64,000 nucleotides of DNA from contig NZ_CP069004.1 of the NCBI RefSeq assembly GCF_016801775.1, forward strand, positions 1-64,000, in the 5' to 3' direction. Both the position numbers and the translations under genes were made by a program. The stretch is from Sulfitobacter mediterraneus. GTDB lineage: Bacteria > Pseudomonadota > Alphaproteobacteria > Rhodobacterales > Rhodobacteraceae. Under the pieces are notes generated by a model. That model searched no databases. It was not told the origin of the DNA and saw only the letters and a list, made by a program, of their open reading frames with translations. Positions 21,307-30,549 of the stretch are shown in pieces (position 1 is the first letter of the stretch; each line of letters opens with the position of its first letter).

Positions 21307-24300
21307 TTGCGCAAACTTGAGATTCTGCTGGGATGTGTGTGTGTTCTGGTCATCCTCGGCCTTTTTGCAAACAGCGTTCGCACGAACGCCAAGGTTGCGA
21401 ACGCTGAATTCCGGCGCTTGACGGATGACAGTATTGATAGCCTGCAAGTCCGGATGAGCACCTATCTGAGCAGCCTCAATGCAACGGCCGCGTTCCTGGA
21501 ATCCTCTAGCGAAGTGACACGCGCCGAATTCGATCGGTTTGTTTCTCAGCTGGAAATCGAGAGATATCTGCCGGGGATCAACGGCATTGGCTATATAACC
21601 CCCATTCAGTCGGGTCAGGAACAGCAACTGGTTGATGAGATGGCCGCTCTGGGTGAGCCGGATTTGAACATTCATCCGCTGACTGACAACGCGCAAAAGT
21701 ACATCATCAACCGGATTTCCCCGATTGGCCCCAATGTAGAGGCGCTCGGCCTTGATATCTCGTTTGAAGAAGGTCGCAGAAATTCGGCCAATGCGGCGCG
21801 GGAAACCGGATTGCCGCAACTGACGCCGCGCATTTTGTTGGTGCAGGAACACAGCAGCCAACCGGGCTTTCTGTTGCTTCGGCCTGTTTATTTTAACGAC
21901 ACAGGCGAAGTGCGGCCCGATCCGGCGGTGTCGCGTTTCAAAGGGTTTGTCTATGCCCCGTTTGTGGGCCGCAATCTGCTGACCAACCTGACCGCCAATC
22001 AAGGGGTTGTTTACCAATTTTCTGTGTTTGATGGCACCACGACAGACATGGACCAGTTGATTTACGCCAGCGAAACCGACAGCGAAGCGCCGAGCGGAAA
22101 ATATACAGCGACCTATACATTTGAAAACTACGGTCGCAAGTGGACGGTGCTGTATGAAAGCACGTTGCCGTTCGAGGCAACGTTCCGCAACACCATGGCC
22201 TGGACGCTTTTGATCGGCGGTTTGGTGTTGTCGGCGATGCTGGTCTTTTCGGTGCGCAGCCTGCGCATACGGGGCGATGCAACCCATGAGCTGGCTCAAT
22301 TGCGCGAGCGTCAGATCAGTGCCCGCGAGGAAGAGAACCGCGCCGTTGTCGAAAACGCTGTGACGGCTGTCTTTATCCTTGATGGGCAGCGAAAGATCCT
22401 TTTCGCAAACCAGGCTGCACAAGAAAGCTTTGGGTATTCTCCTCGGCAGATCAAAGGGTTGCTCTTTGACGATCTGGTGTCGGCGGCGCACGATCAGGAT
22501 GAGACATCCGGCGTTAACGCCACAGGCACCACCCGCGAAGGGGCGGAGCTGGTCCTGGATCTGCACTACAATGAATGGACCACCTTTGAAGGGGCTCCCC
22601 GCGTCACTGCGATTGTGCGCGATCTGACCCGCGAAACCGAAGCCCGCGAGGAGATACGGATCACCAAGATCCGCTATGATCAGGCCTTGCAGGGGGCGGG
22701 GATCGGCGTTTTTGACGTGAACCTTGAGACCGGTCATTCCGATGTCACGGACACATGGCGCGAGATCATGGGAGTTGATCCATCAGAAACCGACATTGAC
22801 GCACAGGACAACTTTCTAAGCCGTGTGCATGCGGAAGACCTACCTGTGTTGCTGGCCAACGACGCCGCCTGTATCGAGGGCAAAACCGCCCGGTCCATTT
22901 CAGAATACCGGATCAAGTTTTCGGACAACGAATGGCGCTGGATGCGATCAGAGGCGGTCGTGGTGAACCGCAACAAAGAGGGCAAAGCCCTCAGGATGAT
23001 CGGCACGCAAGCCGATATTACTGAACTGCACAATTCCAGACATGCGCTTGAGGCCAGCGAAAAACGTTTCCGACAGGTGCTGTCGGCCGCGCCGATTGGC
23101 ATGGTGCTGATGGACAATAACGGTAGATTTCTTGGGGTGAATGACGCGTTCTGCGCCCTTGCCGGCTACAGTGAAGAAGATTTGCTGGCCAATGTGCGCA
23201 TGCCGGACATGATGTCCAAGGACGAACGCAAGAAGCTTTATTCAGCGATCAGCGATTTGATGAACAGCGATGGCAGCCATGTTTACACCGGGGAACATCG
23301 CATCGTGAACAGCAATGGAACCGAGCGCTGGGGCTTGTTTCACACGACTTGGGCCTATGACAAAAACAAGGACGAACACTATTTTATCTCGCAGATCATC
23401 GACATCACCGACCAGAAAAAGATCGAGCAGATCAAGAATGAATTTGTCTCAACCGTCAGCCACGAGTTGCGCACACCTTTGACCTCGATCAAGGGCGCAT
23501 TGGGGCTGGTTCTGGCCACTGGGTCGGATCAGCTGGAAGATGCCAAGAAACGCCTGATCGACATCGCGCTGTCCAATACCGAACGCCTGACGACCATTGT
23601 GAACGACATTCTGGATCTTGAGAAGATTTCATCCGGCGAGGTGGATTTTGTCTTTCAGGATCTCGACATGACAGCATTGATCAACGAGGCGGTGCGGGAG
23701 AATTCGCCATTTGCAACCACCCACAAGAACACCTTGCGATTTGAGCACCCGGACAAGCCCTTGAACGTCAGTGCCGATTTCAACCGGAGCAAACAGGTGC
23801 TGGCCAACCTCATCTCGAATGCCTGCAAATATTCAGACCCCGAAACCGAGGTGTTGATAAAGGCCGAGCAATTGGAAGGCAAAGTCATTGTCTACATTCA
23901 AAACCGCGGTCCAGGCATTCCTGACAACTTTAAGCCGCTGATGTTCCAAGCCTTTTCCCAAGCCGATAGCTCTGACACACGTGCGAAGGGGGGCACCGGA
24001 CTTGGCTTGAATATCACCAAACAGATCGTGACGCGCCACCAGGGCGAAATAGGCTTTGAAAGCACGCCCGATGGCATCACGGTCTTTTGGTTCACCTACC
24101 CGTCCACCGCCGAAGATACGCTGGATGATCCCGTTGCGGCACCCAACGTCAAGCGCCTGCCGAGGCGCGGAAAAGCCCGCGTGCTGCATATTGAAGACGA
24201 TTACGACTTTGCCGAAGTGGTCAAATCCGGCCTGTCAAAGGTGGCGGATGTCACCCATGCCGGCAGTCTGGAAGAAGCCCGAAAATGTATCAAGAACGGC

Positions 24301-24522
24301 AATCTGGATCTGCTCATCGTGGATTGGTCTCTGCCTGACGGGGATGCCTCTGAACTGTTTGATGACATTGACCAAATCCTCCCGAATGTCACGGTTCTGG
24401 GCTTGTCTTCAGACGGCAACAGGCGCCGCGACAGCCGGGTGACGGTCAATTTGGAGAAATCCCGAACAGAATTGTCGACAATTGCGGAATATGTCTCTTC
24501 TCGGATGGCGAAAGTGTCTTAA
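21307..24522 (+). CDS. CHASE/PAS hybrid sensor histidine kinase with C-terminal receiver
   Basis: A 1,071-residue membrane-bound hybrid kinase. One helix at residues 4-21 and another near 297-318 bracket a periplasmic CHASE-type sensor (about 55-265). Three PAS domains follow (about 345-450, 455-575, 585-705), then a dimerisation/phosphoacceptor domain with SHELRTP (His719), an HATPase with N-box NLISNACKYS and GGTGLGL, and a receiver from about 958 with the acidic pair EDD and phosphoacceptor Asp1006 (IVDWSLPDG). The start is a TTG preceded by AAGGTG with good spacing and placed directly before the first helix. It heads a run of two kinases and a response regulator. The ligand is unknown. 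Confidence 0.9.
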   Translation: MRKLEILLGCVCVLVILGLFANSVRTNAKVANAEFRRLTDDSIDSLQVRMSTYLSSLNATAAFLESSSEVTRAEFDRFVSQLEIERYLPGINGIGYITPIQSGQEQQLVDEMAALGEPDLNIHPLTDNAQKYIINRISPIGPNVEALGLDISFEEGRRNSANAARETGLPQLTPRILLVQEHSSQPGFLLLRPVYFNDTGEVRPDPAVSRFKGFVYAPFVGRNLLTNLTANQGVVYQFSVFDGTTTDMDQLIYASETDSEAPSGKYTATYTFENYGRKWTVLYESTLPFEATFRNTMAWTLLIGGLVLSAMLVFSVRSLRIRGDATHELAQLRERQISAREEENRAVVENAVTAVFILDGQRKILFANQAAQESFGYSPRQIKGLLFDDLVSAAHDQDETSGVNATGTTREGAELVLDLHYNEWTTFEGAPRVTAIVRDLTRETEAREEIRITKIRYDQALQGAGIGVFDVNLETGHSDVTDTWREIMGVDPSETDIDAQDNFLSRVHAEDLPVLLANDAACIEGKTARSISEYRIKFSDNEWRWMRSEAVVVNRNKEGKALRMIGTQADITELHNSRHALEASEKRFRQVLSAAPIGMVLMDNNGRFLGVNDAFCALAGYSEEDLLANVRMPDMMSKDERKKLYSAISDLMNSDGSHVYTGEHRIVNSNGTERWGLFHTTWAYDKNKDEHYFISQIIDITDQKKIEQIKNEFVSTVSHELRTPLTSIKGALGLVLATGSDQLEDAKKRLIDIALSNTERLTTIVNDILDLEKISSGEVDFVFQDLDMTALINEAVRENSPFATTHKNTLRFEHPDKPLNVSADFNRSKQVLANLISNACKYSDPETEVLIKAEQLEGKVIVYIQNRGPGIPDNFKPLMFQAFSQADSSDTRAKGGTGLGLNITKQIVTRHQGEIGFESTPDGITVFWFTYPSTAEDTLDDPVAAPNVKRLPRRGKARVLHIEDDYDFAEVVKSGLSKVADVTHAGSLEEARKCIKNGNLDLLIVDWSLPDGDASELFDDIDQILPNVTVLGLSSDGNRRRDSRVTVNLEKSRTELSTIAEYVSSRMAKVS

Positions 24523-24550
24523 AGACCGGATTGAGGGTCCTTTTTATTTA
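24521..24550 (+). terminator. possible terminator after the hybrid kinase
   Basis: An imperfect hairpin (AAAGACC against GGTCCTTT, loop about 7 nt) is followed by TTTTTATTT. It overlaps the stop codon region of the upstream gene. It is a modest intrinsic terminator candidate that would partly separate the two kinase genes. Confidence 0.45.
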
Positions 24551-24671
24551 AAAATGTTGCCGCTGCCACATTCTTGCCAGTTTGCTTGTGCAAGGTTTCA
24601 AAAATGTTGAGTTGCGTCCCGGTCATTTAAGCGGGCGAAAGCGATACAGATTTGAGTATGAGGGCAGGATT

Positions 24672-26339
24672 GTGGCAGACATTATTTCTAGCAAGACCTC
24701 CGCAAGGGCCTTCGCCGTCGGGACATTGGCGGCGACAGGTTGGTATGCGATTACCAGCGCCCTTATGGCGTCCCCTTCGAGTTTCCTGCTGGACATGTTC
24801 ATCCCCATTGGCGGCGCGATCGCGCTGGCGGGTATGATTCCGGTTTTCCTGAACCGCCATGCGGTCAAACAACAAGCCAACATCGACAATGTCGCCTTGA
24901 CCCAACGCCTGGGCGTTCTGGACCGGCATGTAATGGTCAATGTGGTCGACACAAATCATTGTGTGAGCGAAGCGAACGACCAATTTCTTGATGTGACCGG
25001 CTATGCACGTGACGAATTGATCGGTCAGCCTGTTAAAATTCTCTATTGTGAAAGCAATGGACAATCCAAGGCGGATGAGATCCGCAAGACTTTGCTGCGC
25101 GGCGAGACATGGCAGGGTGAGACCCCGTTGCGCCGCAAGAACGGCACTGTGATGCACACGCATACAACTGTGATTCCGTTGTTCGATGCATTGGGAGAAT
25201 GGACCGGGTCCATTGCCGCGCGCACGGACATCACGCGCACGAAAAAACTGCTGGCCGAGCAAGAAACAATGGAAACATTGGAAGAGCTCCGCGATGACAT
25301 CTGGATTGTCGATGCCGACAGCGAGCGCTTTACTTATATGAACAGGGCGGCAATGCGCCGCACCGACTGGACCAAGAGTAATTACAAGGAAAAATCACTG
25401 GGTGATATCGCCCAGGACCGCGGCGCGAAGGCTATTGTCAGCGCCTGCCGGGAGCTGAAAGAAAATGGCGAGGGCATGACCCATTTCGAAACGGTTCTGA
25501 AGGGCAGACCGTTTTACGTCAGCATCAAGCTGCTGCGGGTCAAAAATGCCGAAGACCGGTTCCTGATCTTGCTGAACGATATCTCTGACCGCGTTGCCGA
25601 AGAACGTAAGAAATCCGATTTCATCGCGATGGTGAGCCACGAATTGCGTTCGCCTTTGACCTCGATCAAGGGGTCCATGGGACTGCTGTTGTCCAATGCC
25701 ACCGGCGAGCTGCCGGACAAAGCGCTGGCACTGCTTGGCATTGCACACCGCAATGCGGATCGTTTGGTATTGATTATCAACGATATTCTGGACCTTGAGA
25801 AAATCTCTGCCGGTCGCATGGACTTTGATCTGCAAGATTGTGACATGTCCGACCTTGTACGCGAAACCAACCATGCCACCGAAATGCTGCAACAACGCTT
25901 TGCGCTTCAGGTGGAAACCAAGGGCATCGACAAGCCAATTCCGGTCAAGACAGATTCCACCCGGATCATTCAGGTGTTGACCAACTTCATGTCCAACGCC
26001 TGCAAATTTTCCAAGCCGAACGGCAAGATCGTCATCGAAGTTCAGCAGCTTGATGAAAGCCTGCGGGTGTCCGTCACGGACGAGGGTCCGGGCATCCCAA
26101 GCAGCGATCATCACAAGATTTTTGAACGCTTTGCAGATCTGGAAAATTCGGATAGATCTTCTAAAGGTGGTACAGGCTTGGGTTTGAGTATTTGCAAAGC
26201 CATCGTGGAAAGTCTAGGAGGCACTATAGGCTTTGAAACGGAAGAGAATGTCGGAACGACGTTCTATTTTGTTCTCCCGCAGACGCAGTGCGCAGAAGAT
26301 GGCGACAGGGCAGAAGAAGAGTTCCGCGAAGCCTCGTAA
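24672..26339 (+). CDS. PAS sensor histidine kinase
   Basis: A 555-residue kinase if started at GTG 24672, which has GAGGG upstream; an in-frame TTG at 24582 would add 30 residues but lacks a ribosome-binding site. Two membrane helices lie near residues 11-33 and 39-59. Two PAS domains (about 88-195 and 205-305) precede a phosphoacceptor helix with SHELRSP (His323), an N-box NFMSNACKFS and G-boxes DEGPGIP and GGTGLGL. There is no receiver, so phosphate is probably passed to a separate regulator such as the one encoded immediately downstream. Its catalytic core is very like that of the preceding hybrid kinase (SIKG, NDILDLEKIS in both), which suggests duplication. Confidence 0.88.
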   Translation: MADIISSKTSARAFAVGTLAATGWYAITSALMASPSSFLLDMFIPIGGAIALAGMIPVFLNRHAVKQQANIDNVALTQRLGVLDRHVMVNVVDTNHCVSEANDQFLDVTGYARDELIGQPVKILYCESNGQSKADEIRKTLLRGETWQGETPLRRKNGTVMHTHTTVIPLFDALGEWTGSIAARTDITRTKKLLAEQETMETLEELRDDIWIVDADSERFTYMNRAAMRRTDWTKSNYKEKSLGDIAQDRGAKAIVSACRELKENGEGMTHFETVLKGRPFYVSIKLLRVKNAEDRFLILLNDISDRVAEERKKSDFIAMVSHELRSPLTSIKGSMGLLLSNATGELPDKALALLGIAHRNADRLVLIINDILDLEKISAGRMDFDLQDCDMSDLVRETNHATEMLQQRFALQVETKGIDKPIPVKTDSTRIIQVLTNFMSNACKFSKPNGKIVIEVQQLDESLRVSVTDEGPGIPSSDHHKIFERFADLENSDRSSKGGTGLGLSICKAIVESLGGTIGFETEENVGTTFYFVLPQTQCAEDGDRAEEEFREAS

Positions 26340-26351
26340 AAGGGAACGCAG

Positions 26352-26729
26352 ATGATCAACTTACTTCATGTCGAAGACGATGCTGATATCCGGGAAATTG
26401 CGATGATGGCGCTGGGCATCTCGGGAGAGTTTGCCATTATTCAATGCGAATCCGGGGATGAGGCATTGTCCGAAGTTGAAAACTCAACGCCGGATGTCAT
26501 CCTGTTGGACATGATGATGCCGGGCATGACCGGTCTTCAGACACTGCAACACATGCGCAAGATGCCCCATTTGGCCGAGGTTCCGGCGATCTTTATGACA
26601 GCCCGCACCCAACAATCGGACATGGATGAACTGCGGGCGATAGGCAATGTCGAGGTGATCACCAAGCCGTTTGACCCGATGACCCTGTCCGATCAGATCA
26701 AAGAGGCGATGGCCAAGATCGACGCCTGA
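26352..26729 (+). CDS. single-domain response regulator (CheY-like)
   Basis: A 125-residue receiver domain with no output domain. The acidic pair is EDD (8-10), the phosphoacceptor is Asp53 in LLDMMMPG, and the conserved Thr/Lys appear in MTAR and TKPFD. It starts 12 bp after the PAS kinase gene, so it is most likely co-transcribed and phosphorylated by that kinase. Stand-alone receivers act as phosphate shuttles or by binding other proteins; the target is unknown, but the Hpt protein encoded just downstream on the other strand is a natural partner. Confidence 0.92.
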   Translation: MINLLHVEDDADIREIAMMALGISGEFAIIQCESGDEALSEVENSTPDVILLDMMMPGMTGLQTLQHMRKMPHLAEVPAIFMTARTQQSDMDELRAIGNVEVITKPFDPMTLSDQIKEAMAKIDA

Positions 26730-26765
26730 CACTGCGATCACTTTCAAAACAACCTGAGAAATGCA

Positions 26766-26787
26766 AAAGGGCCCGCGCGGGCCCTTT
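26766..26787. terminator. bidirectional terminator between convergent genes
   Basis: The 22-base perfect palindrome runs from AAAGGGCCC to GGGCCCTTT. It lies 37 bp after the single-domain regulator (+) and 26 bp after the Hpt gene (-), and it ends in a T-run on either strand, as expected for a shared intrinsic terminator. Confidence 0.8.
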
Positions 26788-26812
26788 GTCGTTCTACCTC
26801 AATTTTGATCAA

Positions 26813-27169
26813 TCAACTCGGGTGGGACACAGCCCGGCATTGCACGACGAATTCATCCAGTTCCACAATCAGATCACCAGGGCAGGTCAGCGATCTGCCA
26901 TCGTTGTCTTCGAGGTGTTTGATGATGCGGATCTCGCAGGCGCGGGCGGTGTCGCCCAAAGGACCAAAGCCCAGCGATCCGGCTGTGCCGGCAATCTGGT
27001 GCAATGTGGCTTGTGCCGCGGCAAGGTTGGTCTTGATGTCGTCGGGGTTCTTTGCGTCCCATGCTGCAACGGTATGAGACGCGATTTGCTCGCGCCGTTC
27101 GGCCAGAAGGTCGATAAATCGAGTCCGAATTTCGGACATGCCGGGTAATTCGTAATTGAACCGTTTCAC
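26813..27169 (-). CDS. Hpt domain histidine phosphotransfer protein
   Basis: A 118-residue helical protein with the Hpt signature LHQIAGTAGSLGFG, whose His57 is the expected phosphorylation site. The chosen start is GTG at 27169, which overlaps the stop codon of the upstream gene as GTGA; a longer TTG start at 27190 is less likely. The four-base overlap implies translational coupling to the receiver/GGDEF-like protein. Hpt proteins pass phosphate between receivers in multistep relays, so this one probably links the nearby hybrid kinase receiver and stand-alone regulators. Partners are inferred from position. Confidence 0.85.
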   Translation of the reverse strand: MKRFNYELPGMSEIRTRFIDLLAERREQIASHTVAAWDAKNPDDIKTNLAAAQATLHQIAGTAGSLGFGPLGDTARACEIRIIKHLEDNDGRSLTCPGDLIVELDEFVVQCRAVSHPS

Positions 27170-28137
27170 GCTGTTTGCCCCATCTGCCAAAAATCATGTT
27201 TGGATTGCTCAAAGGCCAAGCTGGCATTTTCGGCACTGGCATGGGCCTGCGCCATCGCATCCATCAGGGAGGCGCCAGATTTCCAGATCAAACGCACGGC
27301 TTCGCCAGCACTCACGCGGGCCTGCAAACGTTCGCCTTTGTTGTTGTAGAGCTCGGTCTGCGCAAGCGACAGATTCACCGCATCCATCAACCGGCCCATG
27401 TCAGGACGCCAGCCGCTTTCAGTGATGCACACAAAGGTGCCATTTCCGGCGTAGGACATCAGGTATTGATGGCCCTCAAGCGTGTCGGAAATAATCTCCG
27501 CCACATCAGAGATCAGGCTATAGAACTCGAAAGAGCTGAGGCTTTGATGGAATTGGAGCACTTCACGGATGGTAAAGGCAAAGGTCGTCGAGCCGAACAA
27601 GGCGCTGCGCGACAGTTGTTCAACGTAGTTTTCCATCGCCATATAATCGATGACGTTTTCCACGTCATAAATCGAAATCGGCTCATAAAGCTCCACGTGG
27701 GCTTCTGGTTCTGCCAGCCCCTGCGTTGCGAAAATCTTGCGATTGCGTTCCCGGCGGGACTCGACAAGCCCTTCAACCATCGTGACACGTGCGGTCAGCT
27801 CTGCAATGTCGAATGGCTTGGTAACGTAGTCAGTGGCTCCGGCTGCAAAGGCCGCGTCCACGTAACGTTTGTCCGCCATCGCGGTCAGCATCAGAACAGG
27901 CGTGTCCGCATAGGTGGACATGCTGCGCACAGACCGGGTCAGGCTGATCCCGTCCATTGCGGGCATTTGAACGTCAAAAAGGAAACAATCGAATTCGGGG
28001 GTGTTGGGATTTTCGAGAACAACCAGCGCTTCTGTTGCGCTGTCCGCTGTGGTCAGATCATGATCGCCGATTGCCATCACGAACTGCGTGAGCAATTCGA
28101 GAATGATCGGATCATCGTCTACCGCCAGGATTCTCAT
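27166..28137 (-). CDS. response regulator with degenerate GGDEF-like domain
   Basis: A 323-residue protein. The start is the ATG at 28137, with GGAG seven bases upstream, rather than an ATG 24 codons earlier. An N-terminal receiver (1-120) has acidic residues VDDD, phosphoacceptor Asp in FDVQMPAMDG, MLTA and TKPFD. After a linker, the C-terminal half has the layout of a diguanylate cyclase, but the GGDEF signature reads AGNGTF, so the active site is lost; ARVSAGEAV corresponds to the following strand. It is probably a phosphorylation-controlled binding protein rather than an enzyme. It is co-transcribed with the Hpt gene and convergent to the kinase genes. Confidence 0.82.
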   Translation of the reverse strand: MRILAVDDDPIILELLTQFVMAIGDHDLTTADSATEALVVLENPNTPEFDCFLFDVQMPAMDGISLTRSVRSMSTYADTPVLMLTAMADKRYVDAAFAAGATDYVTKPFDIAELTARVTMVEGLVESRRERNRKIFATQGLAEPEAHVELYEPISIYDVENVIDYMAMENYVEQLSRSALFGSTTFAFTIREVLQFHQSLSSFEFYSLISDVAEIISDTLEGHQYLMSYAGNGTFVCITESGWRPDMGRLMDAVNLSLAQTELYNNKGERLQARVSAGEAVRLIWKSGASLMDAMAQAHASAENASLAFEQSKHDFWQMGQTA

Positions 28138-28287
28138 CTCAAACTCCAAAAACCGTTTATATGCGCCAAAAGCTTTGACTGCGATGTTACCAATCTGAAC
28201 GGGAAACATGGCCTAATTTGGGCGGAGATCAGAAAATTCTGAATTCTAGGTCAAATTATCTGCAATTATTTACATCGCTTTAACCCA

Positions 28288-28306
28288 CCCCCCTCTAAAC
28301 GGGGGG
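28288..28306 (-). terminator. C6/G6 hairpin after uronate dehydrogenase gene
   Basis: CCCCCC and GGGGGG are separated by seven bases, 45 bp beyond the stop codon of the leftward uronate dehydrogenase gene. There is no clear T-run, so this is a hairpin that may end or stabilise the transcript rather than a certain intrinsic terminator. Confidence 0.45.
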
Positions 28307-28350
28307 CGGGCGTGTAGGAAATGGTACGTTCGGCCTCATTTATTACCAAA

Positions 28351-29193
28351 CTACATGGTTTTCTTGTCATTCACGATTTTCATCTGTGCGATCCCGCTCT
28401 GCCCCAAATCAACTTTGGCAAAAGGTCCGCCCTGCAACATTTCGGCAGGATCGGTCAAATCGGGGGCAGGGGTTTCAGCCAGCACTTTTTCGGCAAATTG
28501 TTCGGCGTTGTCCTTGGGCCGATAGCCGAGGAACGATGCCTTGGTGTTGTCGACCGGGGCGCGGTCATTGTTGGACACACCGTAAATGATGCTGAATCCG
28601 ACCGATGGTGTATCGACCGCCCGCGTGACCAGATGGATCAAATCATCATAAGACAGCCAAGACCCCAAAGCCCGGGCGTTGTTGACCTGTGCCGCGCTCA
28701 GGATGCGCAGATGCACGGATTCCAGCCCGCGTTTGTCCCAGTACATGCTGCCCAGATCTTCGGTGAAGCATTTGGCGAGGCCGTAGAATGTGTCCGGGCG
28801 GTGCGGCGCGTCAACGCCAATGAAGTCGGACTTCTTGTGCATCCCGACGGCGTGGATAGACGACGCATAGACAATCCGGCGTACGCCCTGTTGATACCCG
28901 GCCTCCCAGATGTTGTAGGAGCCGACAAAGTTCGGGCCAAGCAACTCCTCAAAAGGTTTTTCGTCCACGATGGCACCAAAATGTACAACCATTTCAGCGC
29001 CTTCCAGAACCGGAAACACCGCGTCATAGCTGGCCAGATCAGCTTGCTCATAGGTCTCATTTGGGTGGAGCTTGCCAATATCATCGGCGATATCGGTGCT
29101 GACCAACGTGTCGCACATCTGGCTCAGTGGCTCGCGCAGATAAGAGCCAAGCCGCCCCGCGGCACCGGTGAGAACGATTTTCTTGAGTTTCAT
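28351..29193 (-). CDS. udh: NAD-dependent uronate dehydrogenase-like SDR
   Basis: A 280-residue extended short-chain dehydrogenase. It has the glycine-rich nucleotide-binding motif TGAAGRLG at residues 9-16, the catalytic YxxxK as YGLAK, and SSIHAVG preceding it. The whole protein follows the pattern of uronate dehydrogenase (EKPFEEL, NxxGxYNxxEA, KCFxEDL, SYDDLIHL, GYRPKDNAE), which oxidises galacturonate or glucuronate to the lactone. A strong ribosome-binding site (AAGGAC) precedes the ATG. No other uronate catabolism genes lie beside it, so the substrate is by family resemblance only. Confidence 0.82.
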   Translation of the reverse strand: MKLKKIVLTGAAGRLGSYLREPLSQMCDTLVSTDIADDIGKLHPNETYEQADLASYDAVFPVLEGAEMVVHFGAIVDEKPFEELLGPNFVGSYNIWEAGYQQGVRRIVYASSIHAVGMHKKSDFIGVDAPHRPDTFYGLAKCFTEDLGSMYWDKRGLESVHLRILSAAQVNNARALGSWLSYDDLIHLVTRAVDTPSVGFSIIYGVSNNDRAPVDNTKASFLGYRPKDNAEQFAEKVLAETPAPDLTDPAEMLQGGPFAKVDLGQSGIAQMKIVNDKKTM

Positions 29194-29235
29194 GAGATGT
29201 CCTTTCGAATGGTGTGAACCCGTGGCGATCAGGGC

Positions 29236-29847
29236 CTAGGCGGCAAAGGGTTTGTCCAATGCCCGCGCCACCATGTCCAGCCGGTCCTGACCATAAAACA
29301 TGTCCCCGCCGACGAAATAGGTGGGCGAGCCAAAGACGTTTCGGGCAATGGCCTCTTGGGTGTTGGCATCATGCTGGGCCTGCACTGCATCCGTTTCGGC
29401 GGCCAGCAACAGGGCGTTTCCGTCCAATCCAATTTGCTCGGCAAGTGTGATCAAGGTGGCCCGATCGGCAATATCCGCATCATCCCGCCAATGGGCTTGC
29501 AAGATTGCCTTGCTCAGCGCGGGCGCATGATCGTCCGATGCGATGATCATTCCATTGGCCAAATGCAGTGGATTGTCATGAAACGTAGGACGATGGCGGA
29601 TCATCGGCAGACCGCGCCATTCGGCCCAACGCACCATCTCGCGCCCGAAGAAGTAATCGACATGCGCCTGCGTCCGGTCCTTGAACCGCCTGCCGCCTGC
29701 CGCATCCATCACCGGCATAAAGTCAAACGGCCGGTGCTGAACCTGCGCCCCTGCGGCCTTTGCAATACGGTCAAGCTCCCATGCGCCAAGATAGGCATAG
29801 GCGGAATGGGCAGAATAGAAATACTCGATAATCGGCGTCGCTGGCAT
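29236..29847 (-). CDS. DsbA-like 2-hydroxychromene-2-carboxylate isomerase family protein
   Basis: A 203-residue thioredoxin-fold protein of the DsbA/HCCA isomerase family. The chosen start is the ATG at 29847; an open frame continues 41 codons further upstream but has no domain content. It begins with EYFYSAHSAYAYLG, where the usual serine/cysteine of the active site falls in the SAHSAY segment, and ends with the family motif FGSPTYFVGGDMFYGQDRLD. Members isomerise hydroxychromene carboxylates using glutathione, or have unknown substrates. It lies 42 bp upstream of the uronate dehydrogenase gene on the same strand. Confidence 0.85.
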   Translation of the reverse strand: MPATPIIEYFYSAHSAYAYLGAWELDRIAKAAGAQVQHRPFDFMPVMDAAGGRRFKDRTQAHVDYFFGREMVRWAEWRGLPMIRHRPTFHDNPLHLANGMIIASDDHAPALSKAILQAHWRDDADIADRATLITLAEQIGLDGNALLLAAETDAVQAQHDANTQEAIARNVFGSPTYFVGGDMFYGQDRLDMVARALDKPFAA

Positions 29848-30006
29848 GGCGGGGCTTTCTGTTGCAGATGGCAGATGCGGCAACCTAATCAGGTCTGGCG
29901 CAGTGAGGAAAGCCAAAGACATGTGGCAGGGGGAAAAGTGTGGATTTGACTTCTGCGCCGCGCAGGTCATCTTTGGTCAACACCCTAGGAAATAGGCAAC
30001 ACCGGC

Positions 30007-30549
30007 ATGGATCGCCGCGAAATTGAAAACCTGATTGCCCGCGTCGCGCTCAAAGACCGCGCGGCCTTTGACATGCTTTATGATCAAGTGAGCGCGAAAC
30101 TCTTTGGGGTTTGCCTGCGTGTCTTGTCCAAACGGGCCGCGGCTGAGGATGCGATGCAGGACACTTTTGTCAAAATCTGGAACAATGCGGATAGATACCA
30201 ATCAAATGGTCTGTCTCCGATGACTTGGCTGATCACCATTGCCCGCAATACCTCGATCGACCGTTTGCGCGCGCGGAAAAGCGGGCATCAGGACATTGAC
30301 ACACCGGGGCTTGAGCTGTCTGCGCCCGGTCCGTCGCCGGAACAGGCCGCCGTTGCCGGATCAGAGGCCAAGCGGTTGATTGGCTGTCTTGATGCGCTTG
30401 AGCCGGATCGCGCCTTGGCGGTGCGCGGAGCCTATCTGGACGGGCAAAGCTATGCCGATCTGGCGGATCGTTTCAACGTACCGCTCAACACGATGCGTAC
30501 ATGGTTGCGCCGCGGCTTGATTGCCCTGCGGGAGTGTATGAGCCAATGA
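30007..30549 (+). CDS. ECF RNA polymerase sigma factor
   Basis: A 180-residue extracytoplasmic-function sigma factor. Region 2 is seen in AAFDMLYDQVSAKLFG through AEDAMQDTFVKIWN and PMTWLITIARNTSIDRLR; region 4 in ALAVRGAYLDGQSYADLA and VPLNTMRTWLRRGL. The SigK/RpoE-like type fits with the anti-sigma gene that overlaps its 3' end. It is divergent from the isomerase gene. I could not find a convincing copy of the downstream ECF promoter motif before it, so autoregulation is not shown. Confidence 0.93.
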   Translation: MDRREIENLIARVALKDRAAFDMLYDQVSAKLFGVCLRVLSKRAAAEDAMQDTFVKIWNNADRYQSNGLSPMTWLITIARNTSIDRLRARKSGHQDIDTPGLELSAPGPSPEQAAVAGSEAKRLIGCLDALEPDRALAVRGAYLDGQSYADLADRFNVPLNTMRTWLRRGLIALRECMSQ

